Assembly (NCBI RefSeq): GCF_022458985.1
Contig: NC_061776.1
Coordinates: 310,001-374,000, forward strand
Direction of reading: 5' to 3'
Origin: Mugil cephalus
Lineage: Eukaryota > Chordata > Actinopteri > Mugiliformes > Mugilidae
Length of the DNA: 64,000 nucleotides
Shown here piece by piece: positions 12,301-23,962 of this stretch. The stretch's first letter is position 1. Each line of letters opens with the position of its first letter. The translations under genes and the position numbers were made by a program. The notes under the pieces are model-generated. The model saw only the letters and a program-made list of their open reading frames with translations. It was not told where the DNA came from and did not search any database.

Positions 12301-12907
12301 TTTTCTAGAGCACAAATAGTAGAGAGCTGTGTCTGCCAGGGTTAGGCTGTTATGGTCAGTTCAGTTGATGAATCTGTTGTTTTTGATGTATAGCGTTTAT
12401 TTAGGAAAAGTGTTCAACTGTTTCCCCCCCTTTAGCTCCTTTCCAGAGAAAAACTGAGGAGCCTGAAGGTCAGAAAGATGTCTTACCAGTAAAGGTCAAT
12501 ATGAGTAAGCTTGTCTGATAGTTGCATGAAGTGTGACAGATTGTCCTTCTGTTCCACTGACTTCATCTTCATCAAGAGATTGTGTCCTCCAGCTGTTAGT
12601 CCCGGAAAAAGTAGAGAACATGAAGCCATTAGACTAACATTGTCCATGGGCTGAGAGGAAAGACAGTGGGAAAAAGTCTCCTGACAGTGTTACTCTGGGA
12701 CATTCACAAAAATCAACTGTACAACTCTGTCAGTTCAGTGTAGAAGATGATGAAAAGATGATTTTCATTGTATCAGAGCAAAGAAACAAGAAGAGTTGTA
12801 ATGCAGTCTGTATATCTGGTTAATGCAGCACTTCACCAAAATCTTGAATCCCTGTTTTTCAACTCACCTATAATGTGAGATAGAAGCAAAAAGAGGTAAA
12901 GCAACAT
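12301..12907 (-). pseudogene. T-cell receptor V segment A2, pseudogene
   Basis: Leader exon 12868-12907 is intact (MLLYLFLLLSHIIG, donor GTGAG). The splice acceptor of the V exon is lost: at 12602-12603 the AG of relatives is GG. The V exon (12301-12601) has many 1-2 nt indels, and no long frame runs from FR1 to the YYC region. The recombination signal at 12262-12300 keeps nonamer and spacer, but the heptamer is CACGGTG. The dense small indels also affect the intron and promoter, so unpolished sequence may contribute. Confidence 0.85.
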
Positions 12908-13253
12908 GTCCTTTGGAGTTATTAAAGGGCCCAAAAGACAGCACATCAACAATGTTCTTCCACCAGAGTAAATGAGTAAGAAATTATGTCATTGGATGAG
13001 CTGATGATGTTGATGGGTGGGGCCAGTTACAGCTTGACTTCAACTCAACCAATCAAATTCTTCTCTACATCAAAAAGCACTCTGTCTCAGATGTCAACTG
13101 CTTCATTTCTCTGCTGTCTTTGTCCTCATCCAATGAGTCAGAAATCAGTGGTTGAACAGAGTGTGGCTCCCTCTAGTGGATGTGTGGAGTATTGTGTTGT
13201 CTTTCTTCCAAAAGGTTTTTGTTTAGAGTTTTTTGGTGTTTCCTGTCACTGTG

Positions 13254-13726
13254 GGCCTCAGAGCACAGTAGTACACAGCAGAGTCAGACACATGAAGCTT
13301 CTGGATCTTCAGAGGAACTGATTTGTCTTTGAGCTCACCATCAAATTTGTCGTCAGGGAAATCTAGAGCATTGTCATCTCCTGCATAGTTACTACGGCGC
13401 AAAATGTACTTTGGAAAACTATCATCTTCTTGTTTGTACCAGAACAATCTTGGAGTTGTGTCACTGGTCTCAAAAGTACAGTTGAGTGTGAGAGTGTCTC
13501 CTTCAGTAGCAATGACATCTCCTGGTTTTCTGGGTCACATTGTCTTCTCCTTTACACTCTGGGGAAGAACGGAACATGCAGAGGAAGAGATGAATCAATA
13601 AAGATGATTGATTCAAGGACAACAATCAGCAGCTTTAAATGTGTTCAAGTGTGAAGAGGAAACATGTTGAGCATTTTATCTTACCAAAGAAAAGACAGCA
13701 AGAATAATCCACAGCCAATGTTCCAT
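13254..13726 (-). pseudogene. T-cell receptor V segment B2, pseudogene
   Basis: V exon 13254-13558, leader 13685-13726. Most of the V exon is open (TLNCTFETSD, RLFWYKQEDDSF, SDSAVYYCALRP). One extra A in the CAGACACCA stretch of FR1 (CAGAAAACCA here, near 13530) shifts the frame, and the leader has lost one base (42 nt rather than 43). The signal at 13214-13253 has a good heptamer and nonamer with a 24-nt spacer. CTCF-like motifs lie on both sides (13169-13179 and 13872-13882). Two simple indels are the only clear lesions, so sequencing error is possible. Confidence 0.82.
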
Positions 13727-14039
13727 CTGTACAACAAGGTTTAAATCAACAGGGGAAACTAGCTGATGTTCAACATTCAGTCTGACAATTGTTTCTTCAC
13801 AGCACATTTATTATTGACTCAATGGTTGAACCCAGTGCACAAGTAGTGCACCGCCTACTTGATGATGTTTTCCCTCTAGTGGAGATAAAAAAGTGAGTTC
13901 AACAATGTGAAAAAGGCTTTCCCGAAGCTTTGAAAAGAGGGAGAAAAGAAAGAAAATAACAAAATGCAGAATTAAAACACCAGTTAAAAACACAAAAAGT
14001 AAAAGAGCAGCTCTCAAACTGAATTAAAGAACAAAGAAT

Positions 14040-14640
14040 CAAAATGGTTTAAAGAAGGGATTAAAAAACCAGGCAGTGTCTGGGACGACCTACATAGGAA
14101 ACTGGGCCAGAGTTTGAGGGCTGCAGCAGAGAAAGAAAGATCTCCTCTGAGCTTCAAGCTTGTTCTTGGGACAACCAGAAGACCTGAGTGAAACCCTTTA
14201 AAGGGGCATGTGGGTTAGTTAGGAGATCTCAGAGATATGTTGAAGATAGACCATTCAGTCAGACGCTTTCTCTAGGTCTATAAAGACGCAATGTAGCTCC
14301 TTCTGCCCTTCTCTCTACTTCTACATCAGCATTCTCAAGGTAAATATCACATCTGCTCTTTCCCAGCATCAAACCATACTGCTGCTCACAAATGCTAACA
14401 TCTCCCCTTAGCCTAGCTTCCACTACTCTTTCCCACGTCTTCATTGTATGGCTCATCAGCTTCATACCTGTGTAGTTCATCCTCCTCACCAGAACACTCC
14501 TCCTCCTTTTCTCAGGCTTCCAGTCCTAAACTCTTGTCTTCTTCCTCTCCTTCTTCAACCAACAGTAGCTCTATTCCCACCAGGATCCTGTAGGTCAACA
14601 GCTCAGATGGTGGTCATTGTTAAGAAAAGTCCTGGCTCAT
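14040..14640 (-). mobile_element. RTE-like LINE reverse-transcriptase fragment (copy 2)
   Basis: Minus-strand frame 14489-14259 reads MRRMNYTGMKLMSHTMKTWERVVEARLRGDVSICEQQYGLMLGKS. It matches the motif YRGIKLMSHTMKxWERVxExRLR...Q(F/Y)GFMPGRS typical of RTE-like reverse transcriptases. The frame then goes out of register. 14040-14250 repeats 8200-8400. Confidence 0.65.
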
Positions 14641-15085
14641 CTGGAGTGGAAGACATGTTTATGATTCACATGTTTAATTTGACAAAGGTTTTACATGGGA
14701 TTACCTTCCTGACACAAAACTCTCCATTTATCTTGATCCATCATCAGAATATATCCTATAAATTAGTTAAACTGGAGGATATAAATAACAAGGATTGTGA
14801 GGACTAATATACAATTACCCTAAAGCAGAAACATGCACCCCCTTGGTTTTCTGTTTGGATGTAAAATTATACTATTCTTAGTGTCCATGGTGTTTAGTGT
14901 GTGAACCTTCAGTTGTTTTGTCATTGATGTGGATTTGCTGCTCATGTGAATCCTCCCACAATGTTTCATTAGCAGCTGTAACCACAGTGACTCTGATAAA
15001 ACAGGAATTAGCAGAATCCATCGGATATGAAGCTGTGGTTTGAATACCACTTCCCTCCTCTTTGAAGAGTAGTCACATATCTGGG
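14640..15085. other. Intergenic flank downstream of V-A3
   Basis: No gene. From about 14825 it is the downstream flank shared by A segments (also seen at 12010, 31860 and 51245), running to the nonamer of A3. Confidence 0.5.
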
Positions 15086-15128
15086 TTCAGGTTTTTGTAC
15101 AGCCTCTTCTACACTTTGTATCACTGTG

Positions 15129-15721
15129 TTTCTAGAGCACAGTAGTAGAGAGCTGTGTCTGCCAGGGATAGGTCTGTTATGGTCAGTTCAGTTATAGCGA
15201 TTATCAGGAATATAATCATCCCCACTATTATCTTTAGCTCCTTTATAGAGAATAAACTGAGGAGCCTGAAGGTCATAATTATGTCTGTACTAGTAAAGAC
15301 GAATATACGTTTCATCTGTCCGATAAATGCATGAGAGTGTGACAGATTGTCCTTCTGTTCCACTGACTTCATCTTCATCAGGAGAGATTGTGTCTCCAGC
15401 TGTTAGTCCTGGAAAAAGTAGAGAACATGAAGCCATTAGACTAACATTGTCCATGAGGCTGAGAGGAGAAGACAGTGGAAAATGTCTCCTGTACAGTGTT
15501 ACTCTGTGGACATTCACAACAAAATCAACTGTACAACTCTGTCAGTTCAGTGTAGAAGATGATGAAAAGATGATTTTCATTGTATCAGAGCAAAGAAACA
15601 AGAAGAGTTGTGAAGTGCAGTCTGTATATCTGGTTAATGCAGCAGCTTAAACAAAACTTGAATCCCTGTTCTTCAACTTACCTATAATGTGAGATAGAAG
15701 CAAAAAGAGGTGAAGCAACAT
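15129..15721 (-). pseudogene. T-cell receptor V segment A3, pseudogene
   Basis: V exon 15129-15408, leader 15682-15721 (MLLHLFLLLSHIIG, donor GTAAG). FR1 is intact (GDTISPDEDEVSGTEGQSVT, then LSC). The conserved Trp codon after CDR1 is TAG (about 15290-15292), a stop in place of W41. In FR3, 23 nt present in all relatives are missing between the IPDNRY and TELTITDL regions (near 15188-15200), causing a further shift. The signal 15090-15128 is intact. It pairs with D1 rather than a B segment. Confidence 0.88.
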
Positions 15722-16027
15722 GTCTTTGGAGTTATTAAAGCCAGACAGACAGCACATCAACAATGTTCTTCCACCAGAGTAGAATGAGGAAGAAATAATG
15801 TCATTGGATAAGCTGATGATGTTGAGTGGGCAGGGCCAGTTACAGCTTGACTTCAGTTCAACCAATCAAATTCTTCTATTCTTCAACAACAGCTCTGACT
15901 CAGATGTCAACTGCTTCATTTCTCTGTTGTCTTTGTCCTCAGTCCAATGAGTCAGAAATCAGTGGTTGAACAGAGTGTGGCTCCCTCTAGTGGATGTTGT
16001 TGAGTATTGTGTTGTCTTTGCCCCACA

Positions 16028-16065
16028 GGTTTTTGTTCAGAGTTTTTGTGTTTCCTGTCACTGTG
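16028..16065 (-). other. Recombination signal of V-D1
   Basis: Nonamer 16028-16036, 22-nt spacer, heptamer 16059-16065 (CACAGTG on the minus strand), abutting the CALRP codons. RAG-recognised signal of the 23-spacer class. Confidence 0.88.
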
Positions 16066-16663
16066 GGCCTCAGAGCACAGTAGTACACAGGAGAGTCTGT
16101 CACTGCAGCAGAGGAGATCTCCAGGTCGACTCCATTTCTCTCCTGGTTCAGTTTAACAGTCAGTCCAGGGTGTGGAGGTGTTGCTGTCACCACGTTGGGA
16201 TCTTTTGCATTAGTGATCAATAGAAGGAACTGAGGAGCTGATCCAGGATCCTGTCGATACCACTGGAGATTCTCAGCTTTAACTGAATAGTTACAGGACA
16301 GAGTAACACTACTGCCCTCTGATGAAAACACTTCAGCTCTGATGGCAGTAATATCATCTTCCAAGCTGTGACCTAGAGATGAAACAACATGTTATATCTA
16401 CAGTCCTGTTCCACCGTCACATGTCCATCCTTTGAAAGACTCAGTGATGCTGCTAACAGTGTCGTCAACAGTTCTTAGTGATGAACTCGTCACATCTTTG
16501 TAATGTAGAATGTGTCAAATGTTCAACATTGAACTCCAGCTCCAAGAAAATCCAAAGTGGACGAGTAATGCTTTGAAAGTGTCTTTGTGTTCCAGGTGTT
16601 GTTGTCAGAAACATACGTACCTACCAGAGCTGAACAGACCAGACTCACAGCCAGTTTTTCCAT
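16066..16663 (-). CDS. T-cell receptor alpha/delta-type V segment D1, apparently intact
   Basis: Leader exon 16621-16663 encodes MEKLAVSLVCSALVG, ending in phase 1 at donor GTACGT. V exon 16066-16372 follows acceptor AG. The mature part begins near EDDITAIRAEVFSSEGSSVT, has the first cysteine in LSCNYS, tryptophan in LQWYRQDPGSAPQFLLLI, and second cysteine in DSPVYYCALRP. The start is the leader ATG because it gives a hydrophobic signal peptide joined in frame. The signal 16028-16065 has exact heptamer and nonamer with a 22-nt spacer. It would form the antigen-binding V domain after joining to J or D-J. It is the only D-family member here. Alpha versus delta is not resolved. Confidence 0.85.
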
Positions 16664-16672
16664 GTTGACAGA

Positions 16673-17570
16673 CGTGATCTGTTGGAACTGATGTTCAGTG
16701 TCAGTTAGTTGTGAGTGGTTGTGTGAGTTGTGTTTGATCTGATGTTCACAGCTGCAGTCAGTCAGTCAGTCAGTCAGTCAGTCAGTAGGAGGAGACTAGT
16801 TCATTGAGCTCAGCACAGCTCTAAAGACTGGTGATCTGACTTAGTGGAGCTTTAGTATCAGCTCCAACCAGGACATACACCCTCACTCTGACACTGCCTA
16901 CAGTCATTAAGCTACTTCATAGGACCCACATATCCAAGGTTAAATAGTCTAGCATCCACCCTGGAGACTTGCACACAACAAGTAAGGCCCTACATTTCAC
17001 TTTAGACTGAACTGAACCCAGTGGAAAGATGTAATATCTGGAGTATTGTGTTATCTCTTCTTGTTGTTGTAGCAGCAGCATTTTGAATCAGTGCCAGTTA
17101 TCTTATTGTCTGATTGTGGAGGCCAGTAAGGAGTTCATTACATTGGTCCAAGCAACAAGAAAGAACAACACAAAGGAGATTTTCTGAACCTTGTTTGGAC
17201 AGAAACTTTCTCATTTTAGTATTTTTCTAAGTTTCCACGATGAGTTTGATTCAGTTGTGATGTGAACACTGACACTTAGAACCTGGAGCTCTATGTTAGA
17301 TAGAACTGCATTCAACACCACTGATCACAATGTTTAACTACTATCAGAGAGTGGAGAAGACACATTTACACAATAACACAACATTTCATCCTCACACTGA
17401 CTAGTGTCTTTTAACATTTCCATGGTTTATGGAAGTTTCTCTCACCACCTTTAGACACATGGTTCTGACCATGTGTCCATTTAACATAGTGAGGATGTTG
17501 ATGTTCTCTCACCTCTACAATGAATCTAGAGCAGACTGTATCCTAACCAACCATAGAAGAAGAACAGAGT
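16673..17570. other. Intergenic region upstream of V-D1
   Basis: No gene seen. It includes a (CAGT)n run at 16755-16786, just upstream of the D1 leader. The rest appears single-copy within the window. Confidence 0.5.
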
Positions 17571-17659
17571 GTAGCTCCCTCTAGTGGATGTTGTGGAGTA
17601 TTGTGTTGTCTTTGCTCCAAAGGTTTTTGTTCAGAGTTTTGGTGTTTCCTGTCACTGTG

Positions 17660-18131
17660 GGCCTCAGAGCACAGTAGTACACAGCAGAGTCAGACACATG
17701 AATCTTCTAGATCTTCAGAGGAACTGATTTGTCTTTGAGCTCAGCATCAAATCTGTCTTCAGGGAAATCTGGAGATTTGTCACGTCCTCCAACTTTATCA
17801 CGGCCCAAAATGTACTTTGGAAAACTATCATCTTCTTGTTTGTACCAGAACAAATAGGGATTTGCCCCAGTTGTCTCAAAAGTACAGTTGAGTGTGAGAG
17901 TGTCTTCTTCAGTAGCAATGACATCTCCTGGTGTCTGGATCACTTTGTCTTCTCCTTTACACTCTGTGGAAGATCAGAACATGCAGAGGAAGAGATTAAT
18001 TAATAATGATTGATTCAAGGAAAACAATCAGCAGCTTTAAATGTGTTCAAGTGTGTGAAGAGGAAACATGTTGAGCATTCTATCTTACCAAAGAAAAGAG
18101 CAGCAAGAATAATCCACAGCCAATGTTCCAT
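17660..18131 (-). pseudogene. T-cell receptor V segment B3, pseudogene by one stop codon
   Basis: Leader 18089-18131 (MEHWLWIILAALFFG) and V exon 17660-17963 are otherwise in good order: ECKGEDKVIQTPGDV, LNCTFETTGANPYLFWYKQE, PDFPEDRFDAELKDKSVPLK. In FR3 the relatives' CAG (PLKIQKLHVSDS) is TAG at about 17704-17706, stopping translation before the YYC. The signal 17622-17659 is intact with a 22-nt spacer. CTCF-like motifs flank it (17577-17587 and 18278-18288). A single base would separate it from its working relatives, so it may be polymorphic. Confidence 0.88.
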
Positions 18132-18358
18132 CTGTACAACAAGGTTTAAATCAACAGGAGAAACTAGCTGATGTTCAACATTCAGTCTGACACTTGTTCT
18201 CTTCATAGTAGCAGTTATTATTGACAAAATAGTTGAACCCAGTGCACAAGTAGTGCACCGCCTACTTGATAATGTCGCCCTCTAGTGGAGATAAAAAGGC
18301 TTCCATCAGCTTGTCAGTGTGTCAGCTGGTGTTTTTGTTCCCACTCTGGGTTTCCTGT

Positions 18359-18396
18359 CACTGTGGCCTCAGATCCCAGTAGTACAGATCAGAGTC
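18359..18396 (-). pseudogene. V-segment relic E1 (3' end only)
   Basis: Only the last codons of a V exon remain: DSDLYYWDLRP next to heptamer CACAGTG (18359-18365). The second disulfide cysteine is Trp. The nonamer-like TGTTTTTGT is at 18330-18338, leaving a 20-nt spacer. The upstream V sequence ends abruptly at 18397. The same relic, longer, is at 46203-46500. Confidence 0.7.
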
Positions 18397-18932
18397 AAGT
18401 CATGTTTATTGTCACTTCCACAATATCTGAATATTTTATTGTAACTACTACTATTGCAACAACTAATGGATCTACTATCACTGTACTTTTACTACTCTAA
18501 CTACTTCTATTAAAATATAATTTGACATACAGGACAAAAGGAATATAGAAACAGAAGATATACAGATGGAATCTACAAGTGAATGTTCACTGTGATTGAT
18601 ATAAGTACACTGGATAACTGAGGTACCAGATTCAACTCTATAGTCAATAATCATTGTAACTGACATTTATACAGTGGAAACATCATTTACTGTTACTTTA
18701 TCATTCTCATGCTGTAGATTGTAGTCATTCTGAATACTGCTGTGCTTTTACTTGTTGTGCTACTTCCCGTCCAACATCTCATTTCTCTGTTATCCCTGTG
18801 TTAATCATCCTCATGACACATCAACCTGAATGTGAATCTATCTGTAGGTAGTAGAGTTTGTAGCTGTGTGATGGTTTACAGAGATCTTCAAATGTGATAC
18901 AGATGCCTTTCGTTGAAATGTCATACAGTATA
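18397..18932. other. Intergenic, no gene seen
   Basis: AT-rich sequence between relic E1 and the Tc1 element. Nothing recognised. Confidence 0.4.
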
Positions 18933-20470
18933 TACTCCTGATCAAAATCTTAAGACCAGTTACAAATTTGCAAGAATTTGCATTTTCCACTGTTGGATCT
19001 TAATATGGTTCTAAGTTGAGCTTCAAGATGCAAAAATGAAGAAATAAGAGCAAGAGACCAAACAATTTGAGCAGGCTATTTATTGAAAATAACAATTTAA
19101 GTGAACTAGGCTGTTCATCATCTGATGAAATGTTTAAGACCATAGCTCAAAAAATCCCAACTCCCCCTCAAAACAGAAATGAAAGTCTCAAAAGGACTCA
19201 GTTATGAGTAGCTCCACCATTCTTGTTGGTCACTTCAGAAATTAATTTTGGCATGCTTGGTGCAAGTCTTTCCAGAAAGCTAGTGGGAAAATTGATCCAC
19301 GTGGTGAAGATGGCTTCATGAAGCGCATCCACTGTTTGAACAATTTGATTATTGTGAACTTCTCTTGCCATCCATCCTCAAATGTTGTCAAGTGGATTTA
19401 AATCAGGGAAACATGCAGGATGATCCAAAAGAGTGATGTTATTCTGCTGGAAGAAGTATTTTGTCTGGCGGGCATCTGAACTGCAGCATTGTCTTGTTGA
19501 AAAACCCAGTCATTACCAGACAGACCAGGACCCTCAGTCCTGAGGGATTCACTCTGCAACATCTCCACATAGCCAGCTGCTGACCTGAAGCTCCATTGTT
19601 CCATTGAAGGAAAAAGCAGCAGCAGCAGATAATGATGGCGCCCCCTCCACTGTGCCACGTAGAAAACATCTCAGGTGGCATCTCCTTATCATGCCAGTAA
19701 CATTGGAAGCCATCAAGGTTAATTATTTTTTTCTGGCCAGAGAATAAAACTTCCTTCCACCTTTGAATGTCCCACGTTTGATGCTCCCTTGCAAAGTCCA
19801 AACAGGTAGTTTTGTGGTGTTGAAGGAGCCGTGGCCTTTGAAGACGTTTTATGTTGTTGATGCCCTTCCCTGGCAGATGCCATCTTATGGTTATTGGACT
19901 GCAGTCAGCACCAGTAATGAACTTAATTTGAGTTAGGGAAAGTCCCGTGTCTTGGCAGACAGCCAGTTGGATCCTGTGGCTCAGTACTGGTGAGATTTTT
20001 TTTGGATCAACCACTTGACTTTTTTGTTGCGTAACAATCAGGACCTTTTAAGAAATTCAAAATGGCTGTCTTACTGTGTCCAACCTCAGCAGCAATGGCA
20101 CGGTGTGAGAGGCCTTTCTTATGGAGCTCAAAAATCCTGCCACGGTCAAAGACAGCGAGCTTTTTTGCTTTTGCCATTAGGAGGTCTTGACAGTGTGATT
20201 GCTTGACAGAAAATGACATGGAACCTTAATTCTTGCACAAATTTTGGCATTTAAAGGCAGTGGTGTTAAACTCTTGATCAGTTGATAAACAGCCTATGTC
20301 AGTTAAATTGTTGTTTTCAATAAAATGCCTGCTCAAATTTTTAGTCTCTTGCTAGCATTTCTTCTTTATACATTTTGAAGCTCGACTTAGAACCTATTTA
20401 AGATCCAGTGATGTGAAAAGCAAATTCTTACAATTTTGTTCCCGGTCTTAAGATTTTGATTAGGAGGGTA
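18933..20470 (-). mobile_element. Tc1/mariner transposon, nearly full length, inactive
   Basis: Long terminal inverted repeats are visible: the left end (18933 on) and the reverse complement of the right end (to 20470) both read CTAATCAAAATCTTAAGACC-like sequence and stay alike for about 100 bp, to the GAGCTTCAA...ATG stretch. A TA dinucleotide flanks each end (18931-18932 and 20471-20472). The minus strand codes for a Tc1-type transposase in two overlapping frames. Confidence 0.88.
19439..20219 (-). pseudogene. Tc1 transposase, frameshifted
   Basis: The N-terminal part (20219-20007) carries the helix-turn-helix: MAKAKKLAVFDRGRIFELHK, then GLSHRAIAAEVGHSKTAI. After TKKSSG the frame ends and the protein continues in the next frame (20014-19439): [52 protein letters not shown]. 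Relatives have SDEKK at that last site, so the first catalytic Asp of the DDE triad is gone. A third piece near 19550 ([10 protein letters not shown]) holds the second Asp region. Shift plus catalytic loss make it dead. Confidence 0.85.
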
Positions 20471-20509
20471 TAGAAACTGTCCAGAAAGTTTTTAAGATCT
20501 TCTAATGTT

Positions 20510-21110
20510 CAAGTGTCTCAGCGTCTTAGTTGAAAGTTTTTTGTTCAGTGTGCTGTTTTTGCTGGAAGTGTGTTGTGAGTGTTGGTGTTGGGGGGTTAGT
20601 GAGTCTTGGGAGCAGGCAGCATGTTCCGAGTTGTGATGACCTGAGGGAGGAAGCTTTCTGAGTCTGAGGGTTCTGGCCTGGATGCTTCGGAAACTTTGAA
20701 ACCTGATTGTAGTAGGTAGAAAAGGCAGTGGAGAGGGTGGGAGATAAAATGTTGGAGGCTTTCCTGATCCACCTCAACCTGCACATGTTGAGAAAAGATG
20801 GAGGAAATGGAAAGGATCCTGAGACCATCCACCACTGTTGTCTTCTGTGGACGTCCAGGTCTTTTTATGTTGCTGAGTTCACCAGAGTTTCCTTTTTTCT
20901 CTCAATGAACCAAACTGGACCAACACAGTGGTTAAATTGACCCGAGGTGTGAGTGTGAGTGAATGGTTGTTTGTCTCTGTGTTTGTCCTGTGATAGACTG
21001 GAGACCTGTCCAGGGTGTAACCTGCCTCTCACCCAATGACAGCTGGGATAGACTCCAGCAACCATGTGAGGATAAGATGAGATGAACCAAACTGTTGGTT
21101 TGTCCTCTCC
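20510..21110. repeat. Repeat block, copy 1 (matches 54610-55200; part also at 27520-27800)
   Basis: Three copies of the first 300 bp exist in the window; the longer form is shared only with 54610-55200. The AGGATCCTGAGACCATCC stretch (20814 on) and CCAGGGTGTAACCTGCCTCTC (21012 on) suggest LINE/SINE-type sequence. The minus strand has short peptides (PLHCLFYLLQSG) similar to LINE 3' pieces. No functional gene. Confidence 0.55.
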
Positions 21111-21199
21111 TAATGTTCCTGCTCTCTCTCTGATGGATTAGTTTGTTTTTGCAGAACTTTGTTCACCTGTTTGAACACATGTTGTTCATGTTCATGTTG

Positions 21200-22260
21200 T
21201 TCAGTTTTCAAATGTCCACGTTAAACTTGGAAACACCTGCAGGGGTTTTACTTGTTTGACTGATGAATAAATAATCAATGAATATCAGATTGAAGCAGGA
21301 ATCTGCAGAAAATTCACCTCTATACAAGTTTCCACCACATCCCAAAGGTTCCTCTGTTGGATGGAGATGTGGTGACTGTGGAGGCTGTTGGAGAACAGTG
21401 AACTCATTGTCATGTTCCAGATGATATGAGCTTTGTGACATGGTGCATTATCCTGCTGGAAGTAGCCGTCAGAAGATGGTCCACTGTGGTCATAAAGGGA
21501 TGGACATGGTCAGCAACAATACTCAGGTAGGCTGTGGCATTTAAACCATGACCCCCCCACCATTACACCCCCACCACCAGCCTGAACCGTTATACAAGGC
21601 AGGATGGATCCATGCTTTCATGTTGTTTAAATTCTGACCCTGACATCTGAATGTCTCAGCTGAAATTCAGACTCGTCAGACCAGGCAACGTTTTTCCAGT
21701 CGTCTATTGTCCAGTGTTGTGTGAACTGTGGTCTCAGTTTCCTGTTCTGAGCTGACAGGAGTGGCCCCCAGTGTGGTCTTCTGCCGCTGTAGCCCATCTT
21801 CTTCAAGGTTGGACGTGTTGTGCGTTCAGAGATGGTATTCTGCATTCCTTGGTGGGAACCAGTGGTTATTTGAGTTCCTGTTGCCTTTCTATCATCTCCA
21901 ACCAGTCTGCCCATTCTCCTCTTACCTCTCACATCAACAACTGCTGCTCACTGGATATTTTCTGTTTTTCAGACCATTCTCTGTTAAACCCTAGAGCTGG
22001 TTGTGAGTTAAAATCCCAGTAGATCAGCAGTTTGTGAAATACTCAGACCAACCAGACCATGTTCAAAGTCTCTTAAATCCTCTATCTTCCTCATTCCGAT
22101 GCTGATGTTTGAACTTCACTAAGTTGTCTTGATCACCTCTACATGAATAAAAGGCTTGAATTGCAGCCATGTGATTGGCTGATTAGCTGTTTGTGTTAAC
22201 AAGTAATTGAAGAGGTGTACCTAATTAAGTGATGTTTGTTTTAGTGCTGTTGATTTGATT
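21200..22260 (-). mobile_element. Second type of Tc1-like transposon, decayed (copy 1)
   Basis: The minus strand holds transposase pieces: MRGKRRMGRLVGDD near 21932, RPTLKKMGYSGRRPHWGPLLSAQNRKLR, WTIDDWKNVAWSDESEFQL with the first DDE aspartate, and near 21441 HDNEFTVLQQPPQSP, where relatives continue to the third acidic residue. Stops and deletions break the chain. The same fossil occurs at 55270-56340, so this block was duplicated after the insertion. Confidence 0.75.
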
Positions 22261-23290
22261 CCTGTAAGGATTGTGACTATTAGTCTATTCTATTATTAGG
22301 GTTAGGGTTACTATCTTTCTAATCTTCTACTCTTTTAGTATAATCTCAAACTGTCTGACCTAGATGGACTTTAACGTTCACATAGGTTGTATCAGGAGAT
22401 CTGATCTTGGGTGATGAGCTTGTGTCCTTTTTTAAATCCAGCTGAGCTCAACCACCAAGATGAATCTCAGCTCAGATCATCCAGGGCTCATTCTTCTTTC
22501 TTGGTGAACTCTGGTCAAAGTGAACCATGGAGAGTCAAAGCCTTTGTGTCCCTTCTTTCCTCTTAGAATGATCTTCTTTATTGACCTGTAAAGTTTGTGT
22601 CATTTGTCAGTTAATTCATGTGATTGGAACATTTCATTTTAACCCGATCCCAGTTTGATCAGTCAATAGAACTGTTCTTATTTTAAACTCTGTTAACTTC
22701 TTTTACCTCTTGTCCACACTGTAATAGGGTGGTGTTCTTCAGTAAGGCTCCTTGAAGAGCGCAGACAATACTGTTAGCTAAACACTCACTGCTACACCAG
22801 TGCTGGAGTTTCCATGAAGCTCAGTGTTGATTCTTGAAAGTAGTCAACCTTCCTGAGGCCGGCTGTAAGGCTTCATCCTGTCATAGAACAAGAATATGTC
22901 ACACGGACCTAAACGTTACTGCTGGAGGAAGTAAAGTCCAAATAAAAAGGCTGAGAGCAGAGCATCAGACCATCATGACTGTGTTCAACACAAACCAAGT
23001 TACAACAAGGTCTCACTCACATGGAGGCAACACAATAGACTAAAAGGACCATGACACAGTCTGGACTCATTCATTGAGGTGATCAGCATGGTAGAGGATG
23101 TAATGTACACAACAACACACACATAACCTGAGCTCACATGAGGATAACTCACACAAAGATACAACTAGCATGAATCCTCCCACAGTGTTCCATTAGCAGC
23201 TGTAACCACAGTGACTCTGATAAAACAGGAATTAGCAGAATCGATCAGATATGAAGCTGTGGTTTGAATACCACTTCCCTCCTCTTTGAA
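22260..23290. other. Duplicated intergenic spacer upstream of repeat, downstream of V-A4
   Basis: No gene. It corresponds to 56340-57440, so it is part of one large duplication. It contains a TTAGGGTTAGGG at about 22297-22308 that is too short to be telomeric. Confidence 0.55.
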
Positions 23291-23313
23291 GAGTAGTCAC
23301 ATATCTGGGTTCA

Positions 23314-23352
23314 GGTTTTTGTACAGCCTCTTCTACACTTTGTATCACTGTG
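23314..23352 (-). other. Recombination signal of V-A4
   Basis: Nonamer 23314-23322 (ACAAAAACC on minus), 23-nt spacer, heptamer 23346-23352 (CACAGTG). Consensus at every position. Confidence 0.9.
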
Positions 23353-23962
23353 TTTCTAGAGCACAGTAGTAGAGAGCTGTGTCTGCCAGGGTTAGGTCTG
23401 TTATGGTCAGTACAGTTGATGTATCTGTTGTTTTTGATGTATAGCGATTATCAGGAATGTGTTCATACTGACTATTATCTTTAGCTCCTTTCCAGAGAAT
23501 AAACTGAGGAGCCTGAAGGTCAGAATGATATCTGTACCAGAAAAGAAGAATATTTGTTTCATCTGTCTGATATTTGCATGAGATTGTGACAGATTGTCCT
23601 TCTGTTCCACTGACTTCATCTCGTTCAGGAGAGATTGTGTCTCCAGCTGTTAGTCCTGGAAAAAGTAGAGAACATGAAGCCATTAGACTAAAATTGTCCA
23701 TGAGGCTGAGAGAACACAGTGGAAAATGTCTCCTGTACAGTGTTACTCTGTGGACATTCACAACAAAATCAACTGTACAACTCTGTCAGTTCAGTGTAGA
23801 AGATGATGAAAAGATGATTTTCATTGTATCAGAGCAAAGAAACAAGAGTTGTGAAGTGCAGTCTGTATATCTGGTTAATGCAGCAGCTTCAACAAAACTT
23901 GAATCCCTGTTCTTCAACTCACCTATAATGTGAGATAGAAGCAAAAAGAGGTAAAGCAACAT
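23353..23962 (-). CDS. T-cell receptor alpha/delta-type V segment A4, apparently intact
   Basis: Leader exon 23923-23962 encodes MLLYLFLLLSHIIG (40 nt, phase 1, donor GTGAG). V exon 23353-23655 begins after acceptor CCAG and reads LTAGDTISPERDEVSGTEGQ. The first cysteine is in VTISCKYQ, the tryptophan in LLFWYRYHSDLQAPQFILW, and the end is LADTALYYCALETQ. All frames are open. The TGA that seems to end the frame lies inside the heptamer, as expected for an unrearranged V. It would encode the V domain of an alpha or delta chain. A6 has almost the same V exon with one inserted base. Confidence 0.9.

Noticed and set aside
16755..16786. (CAGT)n as a regulatory element of D1
   Set aside because: Simple repeat; nothing beyond its position supports a role.
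21600..21932. Domesticated Tc1 transposase because two copies are retained
   Set aside because: Both copies share stops and gaps and came by block duplication, not selection.
22296..22310. TTAGGGTTAGGG resembling telomeric repeat (also near 56408)
   Set aside because: Only about two units inside a duplicated spacer; no array.
23574..23933. Plus-strand ORFs opposite the A segments (MHEIVTDCPSVPLTSS type)
   Set aside because: They are mirror frames of V exon and intron, conserved only because the segments are duplicates.
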